DNA of 23,676 nucleotides from an uncultured Erysipelotrichaceae bacterium (GTDB lineage: Bacteria; Bacillota_I; Bacilli_A; Erysipelotrichales; Erysipelotrichaceae). Position numbers and translations under genes: made by a program. Numbering within the stretch: the first letter of the stretch is position 1; each line of letters opens with the position of its first letter. The notes beneath the pieces were generated by a model, which saw only the letters and a program-made list of their open reading frames with translations, was not told the origin of the DNA and ran no database searches. Where the stretch lies: assembly GCA_934692455.1 (NCBI GenBank), contig CAKUTY010000008.1, positions 1 to 23,676 of the forward strand. Reading direction: 5' to 3'. Positions 13,011 to 20,100 of the stretch are shown piece after piece.

Positions 13011-14038
13011 TGAAACTTGAAGAATTTGATTATTATTTACCAGAAGAATTAATTGCTCAACATCCTGTTGATAAAAGAGATGAATCAAGACTATTGGTCT
13101 TACATAAAAACAGTGGTGAAATTGAACATAAGCACTTCTTCGACATCATCGATTATTTACATGAAGGAGATGTTCTTGTAAGAAACAACTCTAAGGTAAT
13201 TCCTGCAAGACTATATGGAACTAAGGAAGAAACAGGAGCTAAGGTAGAAGTACTTATTCTAAAGATAGGTGCCGACTCAATTTGTGAATGTTTATGTGGT
13301 AATGCCAAGGCTATTAAAGTAGGCACTATTATTACTTTCTCAGATAAGTTAAAAGGTAAATGCCTAGAAGTAAGAGAAGAAGGAATTAGAATTATCCAAA
13401 TGATCTATGAGGGTATTCTAATTGAAATACTTGAAGAAATTGGTCTTATGCCTACGCCACCTTATGTCCACGAAATGTTAAAAGACAACAATAGATACCA
13501 AAATGTCTATGCCCAAAACTTAGGCTCTGCTGCCTGTCCTACAGCTGGACTACACTTTACTGAAGATCTTATTAATAGAATAAAGGAAAAAGGCGTTCAA
13601 ATTGTCGATGTAACACTTCATGTAGGCTTGGGCACTTTTAAGCCTGTTAAAGAAGAGACAATTGAGAATCATCATATGCATTATGAGTCTTACTATATGT
13701 CAAAAGAAACTGCTGATGTCTTAAATAAGGCTAAACAAGAAGGAAGAAGAATCATTGCGGTAGGAACTACTTCAACAAGAACACTAGAGAGCGTTATGGC
13801 TAAGTATGGTGAATTTAAAGAATGTCATGAGGAAACAAATATCTTCATCTACCCTCCATACAAGTTCAAGGCTATTGATTGTCAAATCACTAACTTCCAC
13901 TTGCCTAAGTCAACACTTATTATGATGATCTCAGCCTTTACATCAAGAGATATGATTCTTAATGCCTATAAGGTTGCGGTAGAAAACAAGTATCGTTTCT
14001 TCTCATTTGGCGATTCAATGTTTATAACCAATGAATAA
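13010..14038 (+). CDS. queA: S-adenosylmethionine:tRNA ribosyltransferase-isomerase
   Basis: Transfers and rearranges the ribosyl group of SAM onto preQ1-modified tRNA to give epoxyqueuosine. The 342-residue protein shows the family hallmarks: FDYYLPEELIAQHPVDKRDESRLLVL at the N-terminus, VRNNSKVIPARLYG, GSAACPTAGLHFT, VTLHVGLGTFKPV, and the C-terminal QITNFHLPKSTLIMMISAF. The ATG overlaps the tgt stop codon (TAATG), and AAGAGG lies 6 bases upstream of it inside tgt, so translation is coupled. It also overlaps the start of queH by 8 bases. Confidence 0.98.
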   Translation: MKLEEFDYYLPEELIAQHPVDKRDESRLLVLHKNSGEIEHKHFFDIIDYLHEGDVLVRNNSKVIPARLYGTKEETGAKVEVLILKIGADSICECLCGNAKAIKVGTIITFSDKLKGKCLEVREEGIRIIQMIYEGILIEILEEIGLMPTPPYVHEMLKDNNRYQNVYAQNLGSAACPTAGLHFTEDLINRIKEKGVQIVDVTLHVGLGTFKPVKEETIENHHMHYESYYMSKETADVLNKAKQEGRRIIAVGTTSTRTLESVMAKYGEFKECHEETNIFIYPPYKFKAIDCQITNFHLPKSTLIMMISAFTSRDMILNAYKVAVENKYRFFSFGDSMFITNE

Positions 14039-14621
14039 CTATCAGAAACAACTAAATCAAATAAACCACTTAAACCATAGGCCAACATTACTACTACATA
14101 TTTGTTGTGGGGTATGTTCAGTCTATCCTTTAATATATTTAAGACAATATTTTAAGATAACGATTCTTTTTACTAATTCTAATATTTATCCATATGAGGA
14201 ATTCTTAAAAAGACTAGATGCCCTTAACCAATATCTTGAATATCTAGGTGATAAGGAAATTAAACTTATTGTCGATAAGTATGATTATGATAAATATAAA
14301 CATATTCTTGAACCATTCAAGGATGAACCAGAAATGGGCAAAAGATGCAAGATTTGTTATGGATTAAGAATGGAAGAAGGCTTTAAGTATGCAGATAAAT
14401 TCCATTATGAATATTTCACTACTGTAATGTCTATTTCTAATCGTAAAAACGCTGAATATATTAATGAAATCGGTGAAACATTAGAAAAGAAGTATCCAAG
14501 TGTTAAATATTTACATGCCGATTTCAAGAAAGGTGATGGCATAAATAAAAATGAAGCCCTTAATAAAGAACTTCATCTATATCATCAAAACTATTGTGGT
14601 TGTGAATTTTCTATAAGATAG
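14031..14621 (+). CDS. queH: epoxyqueuosine reductase QueH
   Basis: Reduces epoxyqueuosine in tRNA to queuosine, replacing the unrelated cobalamin enzyme QueG. The 196-residue protein carries the QueH (DUF208) cysteines: C25, C26 and C29 in LLHICCGVCS, the KRCKICYG pair in the middle and YCGCEFS at the C-terminus. These cysteines bind the Fe-S cluster and a further metal in characterised members. The start lies within the last 8 bases of queA with no clear Shine-Dalgarno, which points to translational coupling. With tgt and queA it provides the three final steps of the pathway. No preQ1 synthesis genes (queCDEF) are in the window, so the precursor may be made elsewhere or imported. Confidence 0.95.
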   Translation: MNNYQKQLNQINHLNHRPTLLLHICCGVCSVYPLIYLRQYFKITILFTNSNIYPYEEFLKRLDALNQYLEYLGDKEIKLIVDKYDYDKYKHILEPFKDEPEMGKRCKICYGLRMEEGFKYADKFHYEYFTTVMSISNRKNAEYINEIGETLEKKYPSVKYLHADFKKGDGINKNEALNKELHLYHQNYCGCEFSIR

Positions 14622-14639
14622 GTAGCCCCTATCTTTTTT
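14616..14639 (+). terminator. Rho-independent terminator of tgt-queA-queH
   Basis: AGATAGG (14616-14622) pairs with CCTATCT (14628-14634) around TAGCC and is followed by a T run. The queH stop codon lies in the left arm, and the T run touches the stop of the convergent ferredoxin gene. Confidence 0.9.
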
Positions 14640-15330
14640 AGTCCAAGATTTCTCCATCAATAGAAACTGTAACTACATTCCATGGAATAAACTTACCACT
14701 AGCCTGTAATGCTTTTTTAACAGCCATCTCAATACCACCGCAACATGGTACCTCCATACGTACAACAGTAACACTTAAAATATTATTATTTCTAATAATT
14801 TCAGTTAGCTTTTCGCTATAGTCAACATCATCTAACTTAGGGCAACCAATAAGCGTAACTTTATTACGAATAAAATCCTTATGGAAATTCGCATAAGCAT
14901 AAGCGGTGCAATCAGCCGCAATCAACAATTTACTATTATCAAAATAAGGTGCATTAATAGGTGCTAATTTAATCTGAATCGGCCAGTTACGAAGTTGTGA
15001 ACTTACATCAACATTACTAACACTTTCCTTATGTTCCATCATCCTTACCTTAGAACTAGGACAAGCGCATTCATTCTTTTGTTCAATCTTCTTTTTCATC
15101 ATATTCTTCTTAACAGCCTCTTCATCATAAGCAAGAGCTTCTCTTTCCTCGAATGTAATCGCCCCAGTAGGACAAGTAGGAAGACAATCTCCCATACCAT
15201 CACAATAATCATCTCTTAATAGTTTTGCCTTGCCATCAACCAAACCAATTGCACCTTCATGACATGCATTAACACATATACCACAGCCATTACACTTATC
15301 TTCGTCGATATGAATAATCTTTCTAATCAT
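14638..15330 (-). CDS. 4Fe-4S ferredoxin-domain protein with a C-terminal cysteine-rich domain
   Basis: Probable cytoplasmic electron carrier or redox sensor partner. Residues 13-23 give a classic C-x2-C-x2-C-x3-C cluster motif. The second motif has C43, C49 and C53, with methionine (M46) where the second Cys would normally be, so it may hold an incomplete or differently ligated cluster. A charged linker with a CAC pair (88-90) leads to a C-terminal domain (about 105-230) containing AADCTAYAY, IGCPKLDD and EVPCCGGIEMAVKKAL. Such proteins are often found next to Crp/Fnr regulators and hydroxylamine reductase (hcp) genes in anaerobic Firmicutes; no hcp lies in this window. A GGAGG Shine-Dalgarno precedes the ATG. 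It is divergent from the Crp/Fnr gene, with an FNR-like dyad in between. Confidence 0.85.
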   Translation of the reverse strand: MIRKIIHIDEDKCNGCGICVNACHEGAIGLVDGKAKLLRDDYCDGMGDCLPTCPTGAITFEEREALAYDEEAVKKNMMKKKIEQKNECACPSSKVRMMEHKESVSNVDVSSQLRNWPIQIKLAPINAPYFDNSKLLIAADCTAYAYANFHKDFIRNKVTLIGCPKLDDVDYSEKLTEIIRNNNILSVTVVRMEVPCCGGIEMAVKKALQASGKFIPWNVVTVSIDGEILD

Positions 15331-15362
15331 TTAAGCATCCTCCATATATTTATGGCTTAATC

Positions 15363-15403
15363 ATAATATAATTACTCCAACTTGTATGTTTGTTTTCCAA
15401 CAA
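15363..15403. promoter_or_regulatory. divergent promoters and FNR-like operator
   Basis: A perfect dyad TTGTT-TTCC-AACAA occupies 15390-15403. On the minus strand TATTAT (15368-15363) predicts a ferredoxin start near 15356, putting the dyad centre at about -40.5, the class II activator position. On the plus strand TATAAT (15367-15372) predicts a start near 15379, so the same dyad lies just downstream of the regulator's own start and touches its Shine-Dalgarno (15402-15408), as expected for autorepression. Confidence 0.5.
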
Positions 15404-15415
15404 GGAGAAAAGATT

Positions 15416-16084
15416 ATGAAAGAATATTTAACAGTTTTAAGAAACACACCTTTCTTTAAAGGATTAGAAGATGATGAAATATTAGCTATTCTTCATTGTG
15501 TTGATGCCACCATTATTTCTAAACCAGCTAATTCTTATATTTTTAAGGCTGGGGATACAACTGATGTAATGGGTCTTGTTTTAAGTGGCTCTACCCTTAT
15601 CATCCAAGAGGATCTTTGGGGACATCGCAATATCTTATCAAAGTGCAACGTTGGTGACTTCTTTGGAGAACCTTATGCAGCTAATAATGCTGTATTAAAT
15701 ATCAGTGTCGTGGCAAATGAAGATTCTATAATACTACTTTTAAATATAAATCATCTTTTAAGCACCTGTCCATCATCTTGTATTCATCATCAAAAATTAA
15801 TTCATAATCTAGTTGGTGTTTTATCTAACAAGATTTTAATCCTTAACAATAAAATCACCCATACTAGTAAAAGAACAACCAGGGAAAAACTATTATCATA
15901 TCTATCTAGCGAATCTATTAGACAGGGATCTTTGTCCTTTGATATTCCCTTTGATCGTCAACAACTTGCTGATTATCTATGCGTTGAAAGAGCTGCTATG
16001 TCAAATGAATTATCAAAACTTGTAAAAGAGGGTTTACTTACTACTAATAGAAATCACTTTGAGCTAAAGAAAAAGACTGTTTAA
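15416..16084 (+). CDS. Crp/Fnr family transcriptional regulator
   Basis: A 222-residue regulator with an N-terminal cyclic-nucleotide-binding-like beta-barrel (about residues 10-120; KPANSYIFKAGDTTDVMGLVLSG and GDFFGEPYA), a long dimerisation helix, and a C-terminal winged helix. Its recognition helix is near ADYLCVERAAMSNELSKLVKEG. Cysteines are scattered (LHCVD, SKCNVG, STCPSSC), without the FNR N-terminal Cys cluster. The effector could be haem, NO or another small molecule, as in HcpR-type members. The frame extends upstream to an ATG at 15386, but the ATG at 15416 is chosen because AAGGAGA lies 7 bases before it. It probably controls the divergent ferredoxin gene and itself through the dyad at 15390-15403. 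Its last codons lie inside a 25-bp repeat that recurs beyond the toxin-antitoxin genes. Confidence 0.9.
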   Translation: MKEYLTVLRNTPFFKGLEDDEILAILHCVDATIISKPANSYIFKAGDTTDVMGLVLSGSTLIIQEDLWGHRNILSKCNVGDFFGEPYAANNAVLNISVVANEDSIILLLNINHLLSTCPSSCIHHQKLIHNLVGVLSNKILILNNKITHTSKRTTREKLLSYLSSESIRQGSLSFDIPFDRQQLADYLCVERAAMSNELSKLVKEGLLTTNRNHFELKKKTV

Positions 16085-16095
16085 ATTAAACAACC
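16071..16095. repeat. left copy of a 25-bp direct repeat flanking yefM-yoeB
   Basis: It shares 23 of 25 bases with 16705-16729, including the identical 16-mer CTGTTTAAATTAAACA. It covers the last codons and stop of the crp/fnr gene. The core TGTTTAA-A-TTAAACA is palindromic. Read on the minus strand it is followed by GTCTTTTTC and can terminate the toxin transcript. Confidence 0.75.
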
Positions 16096-16103
16096 TTAAA
16101 TCG

Positions 16104-16394
16104 CTACTTTTCATAATGAGTCCACATTCGAATAATCTTCACATATCCTTCATAATCAATGTTTTTGATTTCATGAGGCTCTCTAATCACTTGATATACG
16201 ATTCTATGTTGAATATTAATCCTCCTAGAACAATACCCTTGAAAATTTCCTATTAGTTTTTCATAGTATGGTGGATTCTGGAATGGATTAATTTTCATTA
16301 TCTCAATTAAATCTTTTGCCTTTTTATCAAGTCCACATGCTTTTAAATTCTTAATATCTTTAACAGCTTGTTTGGTATATACAATTCGATACAT
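16104..16394 (-). CDS. yoeB: YoeB family toxin (ribosome-dependent mRNA interferase)
   Basis: Cleaves mRNA in the ribosomal A site when released from its antitoxin. The 96-residue RelE-fold protein aligns by eye with E. coli YoeB (84 residues). E45 in YYEKLIG corresponds to the catalytic E46, R64 in QHRIVYQV to R65, and H93 in WTHYEK to H83. The block GYCSRRINIQHRIVY is diagnostic. All three catalytic positions are kept, so the toxin is probably active. The gene starts directly after the antitoxin stop and is read from the same autoregulated promoter. The pair is bracketed by the repeat at 16071-16095 and 16705-16729. Confidence 0.92.
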   Translation of the reverse strand: MYRIVYTKQAVKDIKNLKACGLDKKAKDLIEIMKINPFQNPPYYEKLIGNFQGYCSRRINIQHRIVYQVIREPHEIKNIDYEGYVKIIRMWTHYEK

Positions 16395-16646
16395 CTACCA
16401 CTCAACCTCAGATTCATCCACACAATCAGAAACATCGGTATTACCACCTTCGATGATTGATTCACTAAGTCCTGGAATAGATGCCAAATACAATGTTTCT
16501 TCAATCGCTTTCCAATCATCTTCACCAATTAAAACGGCATTTTTACCCTTGTTGTTGGTAATGGTAACAGGAGCAGCGTTTACATTAACTTCTTGTATTA
16601 ACTTATATATATTCTCTCTTGCTTTTGTTGCTGAAATTGCTGTCAT
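16395..16646 (-). CDS. yefM: YefM/Phd family antitoxin
   Basis: Binds and neutralises YoeB and represses its own promoter through the N-terminal DNA-binding fold. The 83-residue protein begins MTAISATKARENIYKLIQEVN, typical of YefM, and has the central ITNNKGKNAVLIGEDDW strand region. The C-terminal tail (SESIIEGGNTDVSDCVDESEVEW) is acidic and likely disordered until it wraps the toxin. The Shine-Dalgarno AGAGAGG lies 11 bases before the ATG, rather far. The promoter (16673-16701) is flanked by perfect 9-bp inverted operators (16650-16658 and 16681-16689). Confidence 0.92.
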   Translation of the reverse strand: MTAISATKARENIYKLIQEVNVNAAPVTITNNKGKNAVLIGEDDWKAIEETLYLASIPGLSESIIEGGNTDVSDCVDESEVEW

Positions 16647-16649
16647 TAT

Positions 16650-16701
16650 AATACGTACCTCTCTTTGGCTATATTATAGCGTACGTATTTACGAACATCA
16701 A
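16650..16701 (-). promoter_or_regulatory. yefM-yoeB promoter with paired operators
   Basis: On the minus strand TTGATG (16701-16696), 17 bases, then TATAAT (16678-16673). AATACGTAC (16650-16658) and GTACGTATT (16681-16689) form a perfect 9-bp inverted repeat with centres 31 bp apart, about three helical turns. One arm lies in the spacer between -35 and -10, the other between RBS and ATG. This is the layout expected for cooperative antitoxin-toxin binding. Confidence 0.75.
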
Positions 16702-16704
16702 TAT

Positions 16705-16730
16705 AAAAGGCTGTTTAAATTAAACAGCCA
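16705..16730 (-). terminator. terminator of the oleate hydratase gene / right copy of the 25-bp repeat
   Basis: GGCTGTTTAA and TTAAACAGCC pair around a single base (realistically a larger loop) and are followed on the minus strand by TTTTATATT. It matches 16071-16095 at 23 of 25 positions. Confidence 0.85.
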
Positions 16731-16735
16731 ATTTA

Positions 16736-18514
16736 TTAGATTACATTGTGAGCTTTTAATAGCTTTTCAACATCAGTATTCTCAATCTTTGCAAGAGCCT
16801 TCTTTAGAACAAGCTTTTCACCAAAACTTAATTCCATATCAGTAATCTTCTTACCATCTCTTAATTGAACAGTAGAGTTCAACAAGTCTCTTACATCATA
16901 TACACTACCCCATACTTCTGGAACACCTCTATCTACATTTAATAATGTATATACAGCTTCCATGCCAGTACGCATTGAATATTCAGTAGTGAAGATTGTG
17001 TCTCTTGGAGTTTCAGCGAATTGTCCAATGAACGCAAAGTTTACAGAACCATCAGGCACTACAGCTGGTCTATCACCATAAGCTCTTGGCATGAAGAATG
17101 CGTCAATATAAGGCATCATAACAGGAACTGTATTAGCACTATTTGTTGCATATTCTTCAATTTTATCCTCAGGAACACCGATGTGATATAACCATTCTTC
17201 ACAGATTTCCTTACCAGTACATTCTCTCATTGGTTTCTTAATATAATCACCAGGTCTATCAGTGAATAGAGAGTATACCCAAACTAGACAATGATCCTTT
17301 GGTTGATTTCTAAATTGAGGTTGTCTATTAATAGTCCAAGACAATAGCCAAGAAGAATCTTTAACTGTAACGATACCACCAGTTGTAACCTTACCAGTGA
17401 ATGGATCACGCTTACAGATGTTCTTAATATAAGGAATAATGTTTTGGTCTAATGTTTCAATAGTAGCTGACTCCCAGTTTGTTTGTTCAGGATCAGAGCA
17501 GAACTTATCAGGATGACCAAATGATGGATCTTGGGCAGCAATCTTACGCCACATATCCCAACCACCGCCTTCTTTTAATTCGGTGTTGTAGGCAGCAGGA
17601 CTGTCTTGAGAACCCATTGCTGAATTTTCAACACAACCACCATTAGTGATAAATACTAAATCATCTTCGGTTAAATCGATGAAGTTCTTCTTACCATCTT
17701 CAGTAACTTCAATTTGTTTAGCAAGTTTCTTACTTGGATTTGAACAATCAAAGATGACATTGTCAACTTTTACACCAAAATGGAACTTAACATTATGAGC
17801 TTCCAAGTACTTAACCATTGGAAGAATCATTGATTCATATTGGTTATACTTAGTAAATCTTAATGCTTTAAAATCAGGTAATCCACCAATGTGATGAATA
17901 TATCTTTGGAAATATAACTTCATTTCAAGTGCACTATGGTATTCTTGGAACGCAAACATTGTTCTCCAATATAACCAGAAGTTAGACTTGAATACCTCAT
18001 CAGTGAAGATTTCATTAATTCTCTTATCTTGTAATTCTTCATTAGGTGTAAAGAACAACTTCATGATTTCCATAGCACCCTTGTCTGAAATATCAAACTT
18101 GCCATCAGTATGAGCATCTTGTCCTTTATTAACAGTAGCTCTACATAATGAGTAGTTAGGGTCTTCCTTATTCAACCAATAATATTCATCTAATACTGAA
18201 ACACCTTCTGTTTCAATTGATGGAATAGAATGGAACAAATCCCACATAACTTCGAAGTGGTTATCCATTTCTCTACCACCTCTCATAACATAACCTAAAC
18301 CATCATAGTAGTAACCATCACAAGCACCACCAGCTAGTTCACCTTTTTCTAGTACGTGGATGTGTTCGCCTTTCATTTGGCCATCTCTTACAAGATAGCA
18401 AGCAGCTGTTAAAGCAGCTAAGCCACTTCCTACAATATAAGCAGATTTTCTATCAACGCCTTCAGGCTTCTTTGGACGAGCAAATGCTTCGTAATTTCCG
18501 CTAGAGTAATACAT
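16736..18514 (-). CDS. ohyA: oleate hydratase (myosin-cross-reactive antigen family)
   Basis: FAD-dependent addition of water to the cis-9 double bond of oleic and palmitoleic acids, giving 10-hydroxy fatty acids. It detoxifies unsaturated fatty acids at the membrane face. The 592-residue length is typical. The FAD-binding loop YIVGSGLAALTAACYL is at residues 26-41. RGGREM holds E82, and Y201 lies in MKLYFQRYIHH; both numbers coincide with the catalytic Glu and Tyr reported for the Staphylococcus aureus enzyme. A strong AGGAGG Shine-Dalgarno precedes the ATG. A TATATT about 30 bases upstream may be its own -10, and a TTAAT-C-ATTAA palindrome (18563-18573) near it is a possible operator for the neighbouring TetR protein. 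It is separated from tetR by a terminator, so it is likely a separate transcript. Confidence 0.97.
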   Translation of the reverse strand: MYYSSGNYEAFARPKKPEGVDRKSAYIVGSGLAALTAACYLVRDGQMKGEHIHVLEKGELAGGACDGYYYDGLGYVMRGGREMDNHFEVMWDLFHSIPSIETEGVSVLDEYYWLNKEDPNYSLCRATVNKGQDAHTDGKFDISDKGAMEIMKLFFTPNEELQDKRINEIFTDEVFKSNFWLYWRTMFAFQEYHSALEMKLYFQRYIHHIGGLPDFKALRFTKYNQYESMILPMVKYLEAHNVKFHFGVKVDNVIFDCSNPSKKLAKQIEVTEDGKKNFIDLTEDDLVFITNGGCVENSAMGSQDSPAAYNTELKEGGGWDMWRKIAAQDPSFGHPDKFCSDPEQTNWESATIETLDQNIIPYIKNICKRDPFTGKVTTGGIVTVKDSSWLLSWTINRQPQFRNQPKDHCLVWVYSLFTDRPGDYIKKPMRECTGKEICEEWLYHIGVPEDKIEEYATNSANTVPVMMPYIDAFFMPRAYGDRPAVVPDGSVNFAFIGQFAETPRDTIFTTEYSMRTGMEAVYTLLNVDRGVPEVWGSVYDVRDLLNSTVQLRDGKKITDMELSFGEKLVLKKALAKIENTDVEKLLKAHNVI

Positions 18515-18580
18515 ATAACTTACCTCCTGTATCTCTTTACACCTCTAATATACAAAAGCTAATTAATCATTAAAATAATC

Positions 18581-18620
18581 AAAAAAAGGTAGTTGTAAAA
18601 ATTTTAAACACTACCTTTTA
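18581..18620 (-). terminator. terminator after the tetR-type gene
   Basis: On the minus strand AGGTAGT (18616-18610) pairs with ACTACCT (18593-18587) around a 16-base loop, with a TTTTTTT tail. The remaining 18515-18580 stretch carries the oleate hydratase RBS and a probable -10 element. Confidence 0.75.
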
Positions 18621-18659
18621 TTTGTATAATTTTTTATCAATTTATTATTTTTGATGAAA

Positions 18660-19217
18660 TTAACTAATCTTCAACCTATTTAAAGCCTCTTTAATACTAC
18701 CCTGTATCACAGCAGAAAGTTTCTCAATAATCTTCTTAGGATCTTTTTTCATACCATCTTTAATCCACTCTAGCATCAAGCCTACAAAGGCATACTTATA
18801 GAAATTGGCAATGAAGTACTTGTCCATATCATTAACATTCATGTCCTTAGCTTGTTCCTCAACAACATCTTCCATTAACTTGAATGTTAACTTATATAAA
18901 AAAGTTTCAATATGTTCTTTGCTTACAGAATTATAGACATTCATAATGAAGTCTTTATTTTCAAGAACTAACTCAAACAAATCAAGGAAACCCTCTTGCC
19001 AAGTATCATAGGTCTTATTGTCGCCTAATACCTTAGCAGCATCCTCGTAACAAATCCATTCAACTAAATCATAGATATCTTTGAAATGATAATAGAAAGT
19101 CATTCTGTTAATTCCACAATCATCAGTAATATCACTTACTGTTATCTTGTTTAAAGGTTTTGTCTTAACTAACTTCTTTAACGAAGCCTCTAATGCTCTT
19201 TTAGTGATTGTTGACAT
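18660..19217 (-). CDS. TetR/AcrR family transcriptional regulator
   Basis: A 185-residue dimeric repressor type. The N-terminal helix-turn-helix is clear (KPLNKITVSDITDDCGINRMTFYYHFKDIYDLV, about residues 20-52), with the recognition helix around GINRMTFYYHF. The C-terminal ligand domain belongs to the TetR group seen in DhaS-like regulators of Firmicutes. The ATG lies 2 bases past the stop of the membrane-protein gene, and its Shine-Dalgarno GAGGAATAA is formed by that gene's last codons, so the two are translationally coupled. Position next to oleate hydratase suggests that it senses fatty acids or membrane stress, but the ligand is inference. Confidence 0.92.
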   Translation of the reverse strand: MSTITKRALEASLKKLVKTKPLNKITVSDITDDCGINRMTFYYHFKDIYDLVEWICYEDAAKVLGDNKTYDTWQEGFLDLFELVLENKDFIMNVYNSVSKEHIETFLYKLTFKLMEDVVEEQAKDMNVNDMDKYFIANFYKYAFVGLMLEWIKDGMKKDPKKIIEKLSAVIQGSIKEALNRLKIS

Positions 19218-19219
19218 TC

Positions 19220-19825
19220 TTATTCCTCATTACTATCTTCGACAATATCATCTTTCTTTTCTTCAACAGCTTTGTTTTTCTCATACTTAGTCTTAGCATA
19301 AGCTAGATACAAGTTAGATACCATATCAGTAATACCTGAGAATAACATACCAATACCAGCACTAATATATAGAAGACGATAATCTAGGATATAGAAGTAA
19401 TTAATAATAACTAGGGCTCCTAGGGCAATACAGATAAACACTAGGATCATATAAGTTTTTATGTGACTCTTGCCTATCTTTTTAGCATCCAAAGTATCTT
19501 GAATCTTTAAAGCACCTGATACGATAATGGCTACACCAAAGGAAACGGCTACTATATCAGATAAAGTGTACTTGCATAATAAGATAATGATAGCTACTGC
19601 TAATAGGACAACACCTAATATAAAATCATTTCTCTTATAGCGTTCATCTATCTTAGTAACAAAGTAACGTATTATTTCAATAATACCTGCAATACCTAGT
19701 CCATATCCAAGTAGTGAAACTACAAATTCCACGCAGGCTGATCCATCTATCAATAATAGACAGCCTACTACTATATAAATAATATTGACTACTAATAAAA
19801 TCTTTTTAATTGATTTGAAAAACAT
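19220..19825 (-). CDS. DUF308/HdeD-like membrane protein
   Basis: A 201-residue integral membrane protein. Six hydrophobic segments are visible at about 8-26, 32-53, 66-84, 88-106, 124-142 and 148-170, in the pairwise repeat pattern of HdeD/DUF308 proteins. A charged, disordered C-terminal tail follows (KYEKNKAVEEKKDDIVEDSNEE). In enterobacteria HdeD is linked to acid stress, but the molecular function of the family is unknown. AAGGAGG precedes the ATG, and TATAAT (19851-19846, minus) is a likely -10 element. It is the first gene of a two-gene operon with the TetR regulator, which probably controls it. Confidence 0.75.
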   Translation of the reverse strand: MFFKSIKKILLVVNIIYIVVGCLLLIDGSACVEFVVSLLGYGLGIAGIIEIIRYFVTKIDERYKRNDFILGVVLLAVAIIILLCKYTLSDIVAVSFGVAIIVSGALKIQDTLDAKKIGKSHIKTYMILVFICIALGALVIINYFYILDYRLLYISAGIGMLFSGITDMVSNLYLAYAKTKYEKNKAVEEKKDDIVEDSNEE

Positions 19826-19978
19826 AATCGTTCCTCCTTACATCTATTATAATAAACTGCTTGTGATATATCATTGTTTTTTTAACTTAAGAATAAAGCT
19901 AAAACACACACTTATGTGCATTTTTTAAGCAAACACGCATATTTTGGGTAAAACTGTTAAAAAAGTGCTAAAAAGCCA

Positions 19979-20007
19979 TTGAAACCTAAATAAATTCATA
20001 GTATTAT
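19979..20007 (+). promoter_or_regulatory. str operon promoter
   Basis: TTGAAA (19979-19984) and TATTAT (20002-20007) are separated by exactly 17 bases. The predicted start at about 20014 coincides with the first base of the leader's outer stem. Nothing clear was seen in the stretch 19852-19978 apart from an A/T-rich sequence and a second copy of the 9-mer TTAAGCAAA (19925-19933). Confidence 0.75.
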
Positions 20008-20013
20008 AGGAGA

Positions 20014-20080
20014 GCTTAAGGGTCCGCAAGGATCTATATATTAAGCAAATGTGTGGCACACCTGTTGTTGTGTGCACAAA
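20014..20080 (+). promoter_or_regulatory. structured 5' leader of the str operon
   Basis: The outer stem GCTTAA/TTAAGC (20014-20019 with 20041-20046) encloses GGTCC-GCAA-GGATC (20021-20034), a hairpin with a GNRA tetraloop. A second hairpin GCACAC/GTGTGC (20056-20061 with 20070-20075, 8-base loop) follows, then an A run and the RBS. No T run follows, so it is not a terminator. It is a candidate binding site for autoregulation by a ribosomal protein such as S7 or S12. I do not recognise it as a named leader family. Confidence 0.5.
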
Positions 20081-20100
20081 AAAATGAAAGGAGAATTTAA

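Noticed and set aside
15386..15415. Upstream ATG extending the Crp/Fnr protein by 10 residues
   Set aside because: It would place translation through the dyad and the Shine-Dalgarno, has no RBS of its own, and the added residues are not family-like.
16372..16845. 157-codon plus-strand frame across yefM and the start of the ohyA region
   Set aside because: It is antisense to the antitoxin, its promoter and the end of oleate hydratase, all well supported, and has no RBS.
19895..19930. CACA-CTTA-TGTG hairpin with a T run upstream of the str promoter
   Set aside because: The stem is only about 4 bp and no plus-strand gene precedes it, so it cannot be supported as a terminator.
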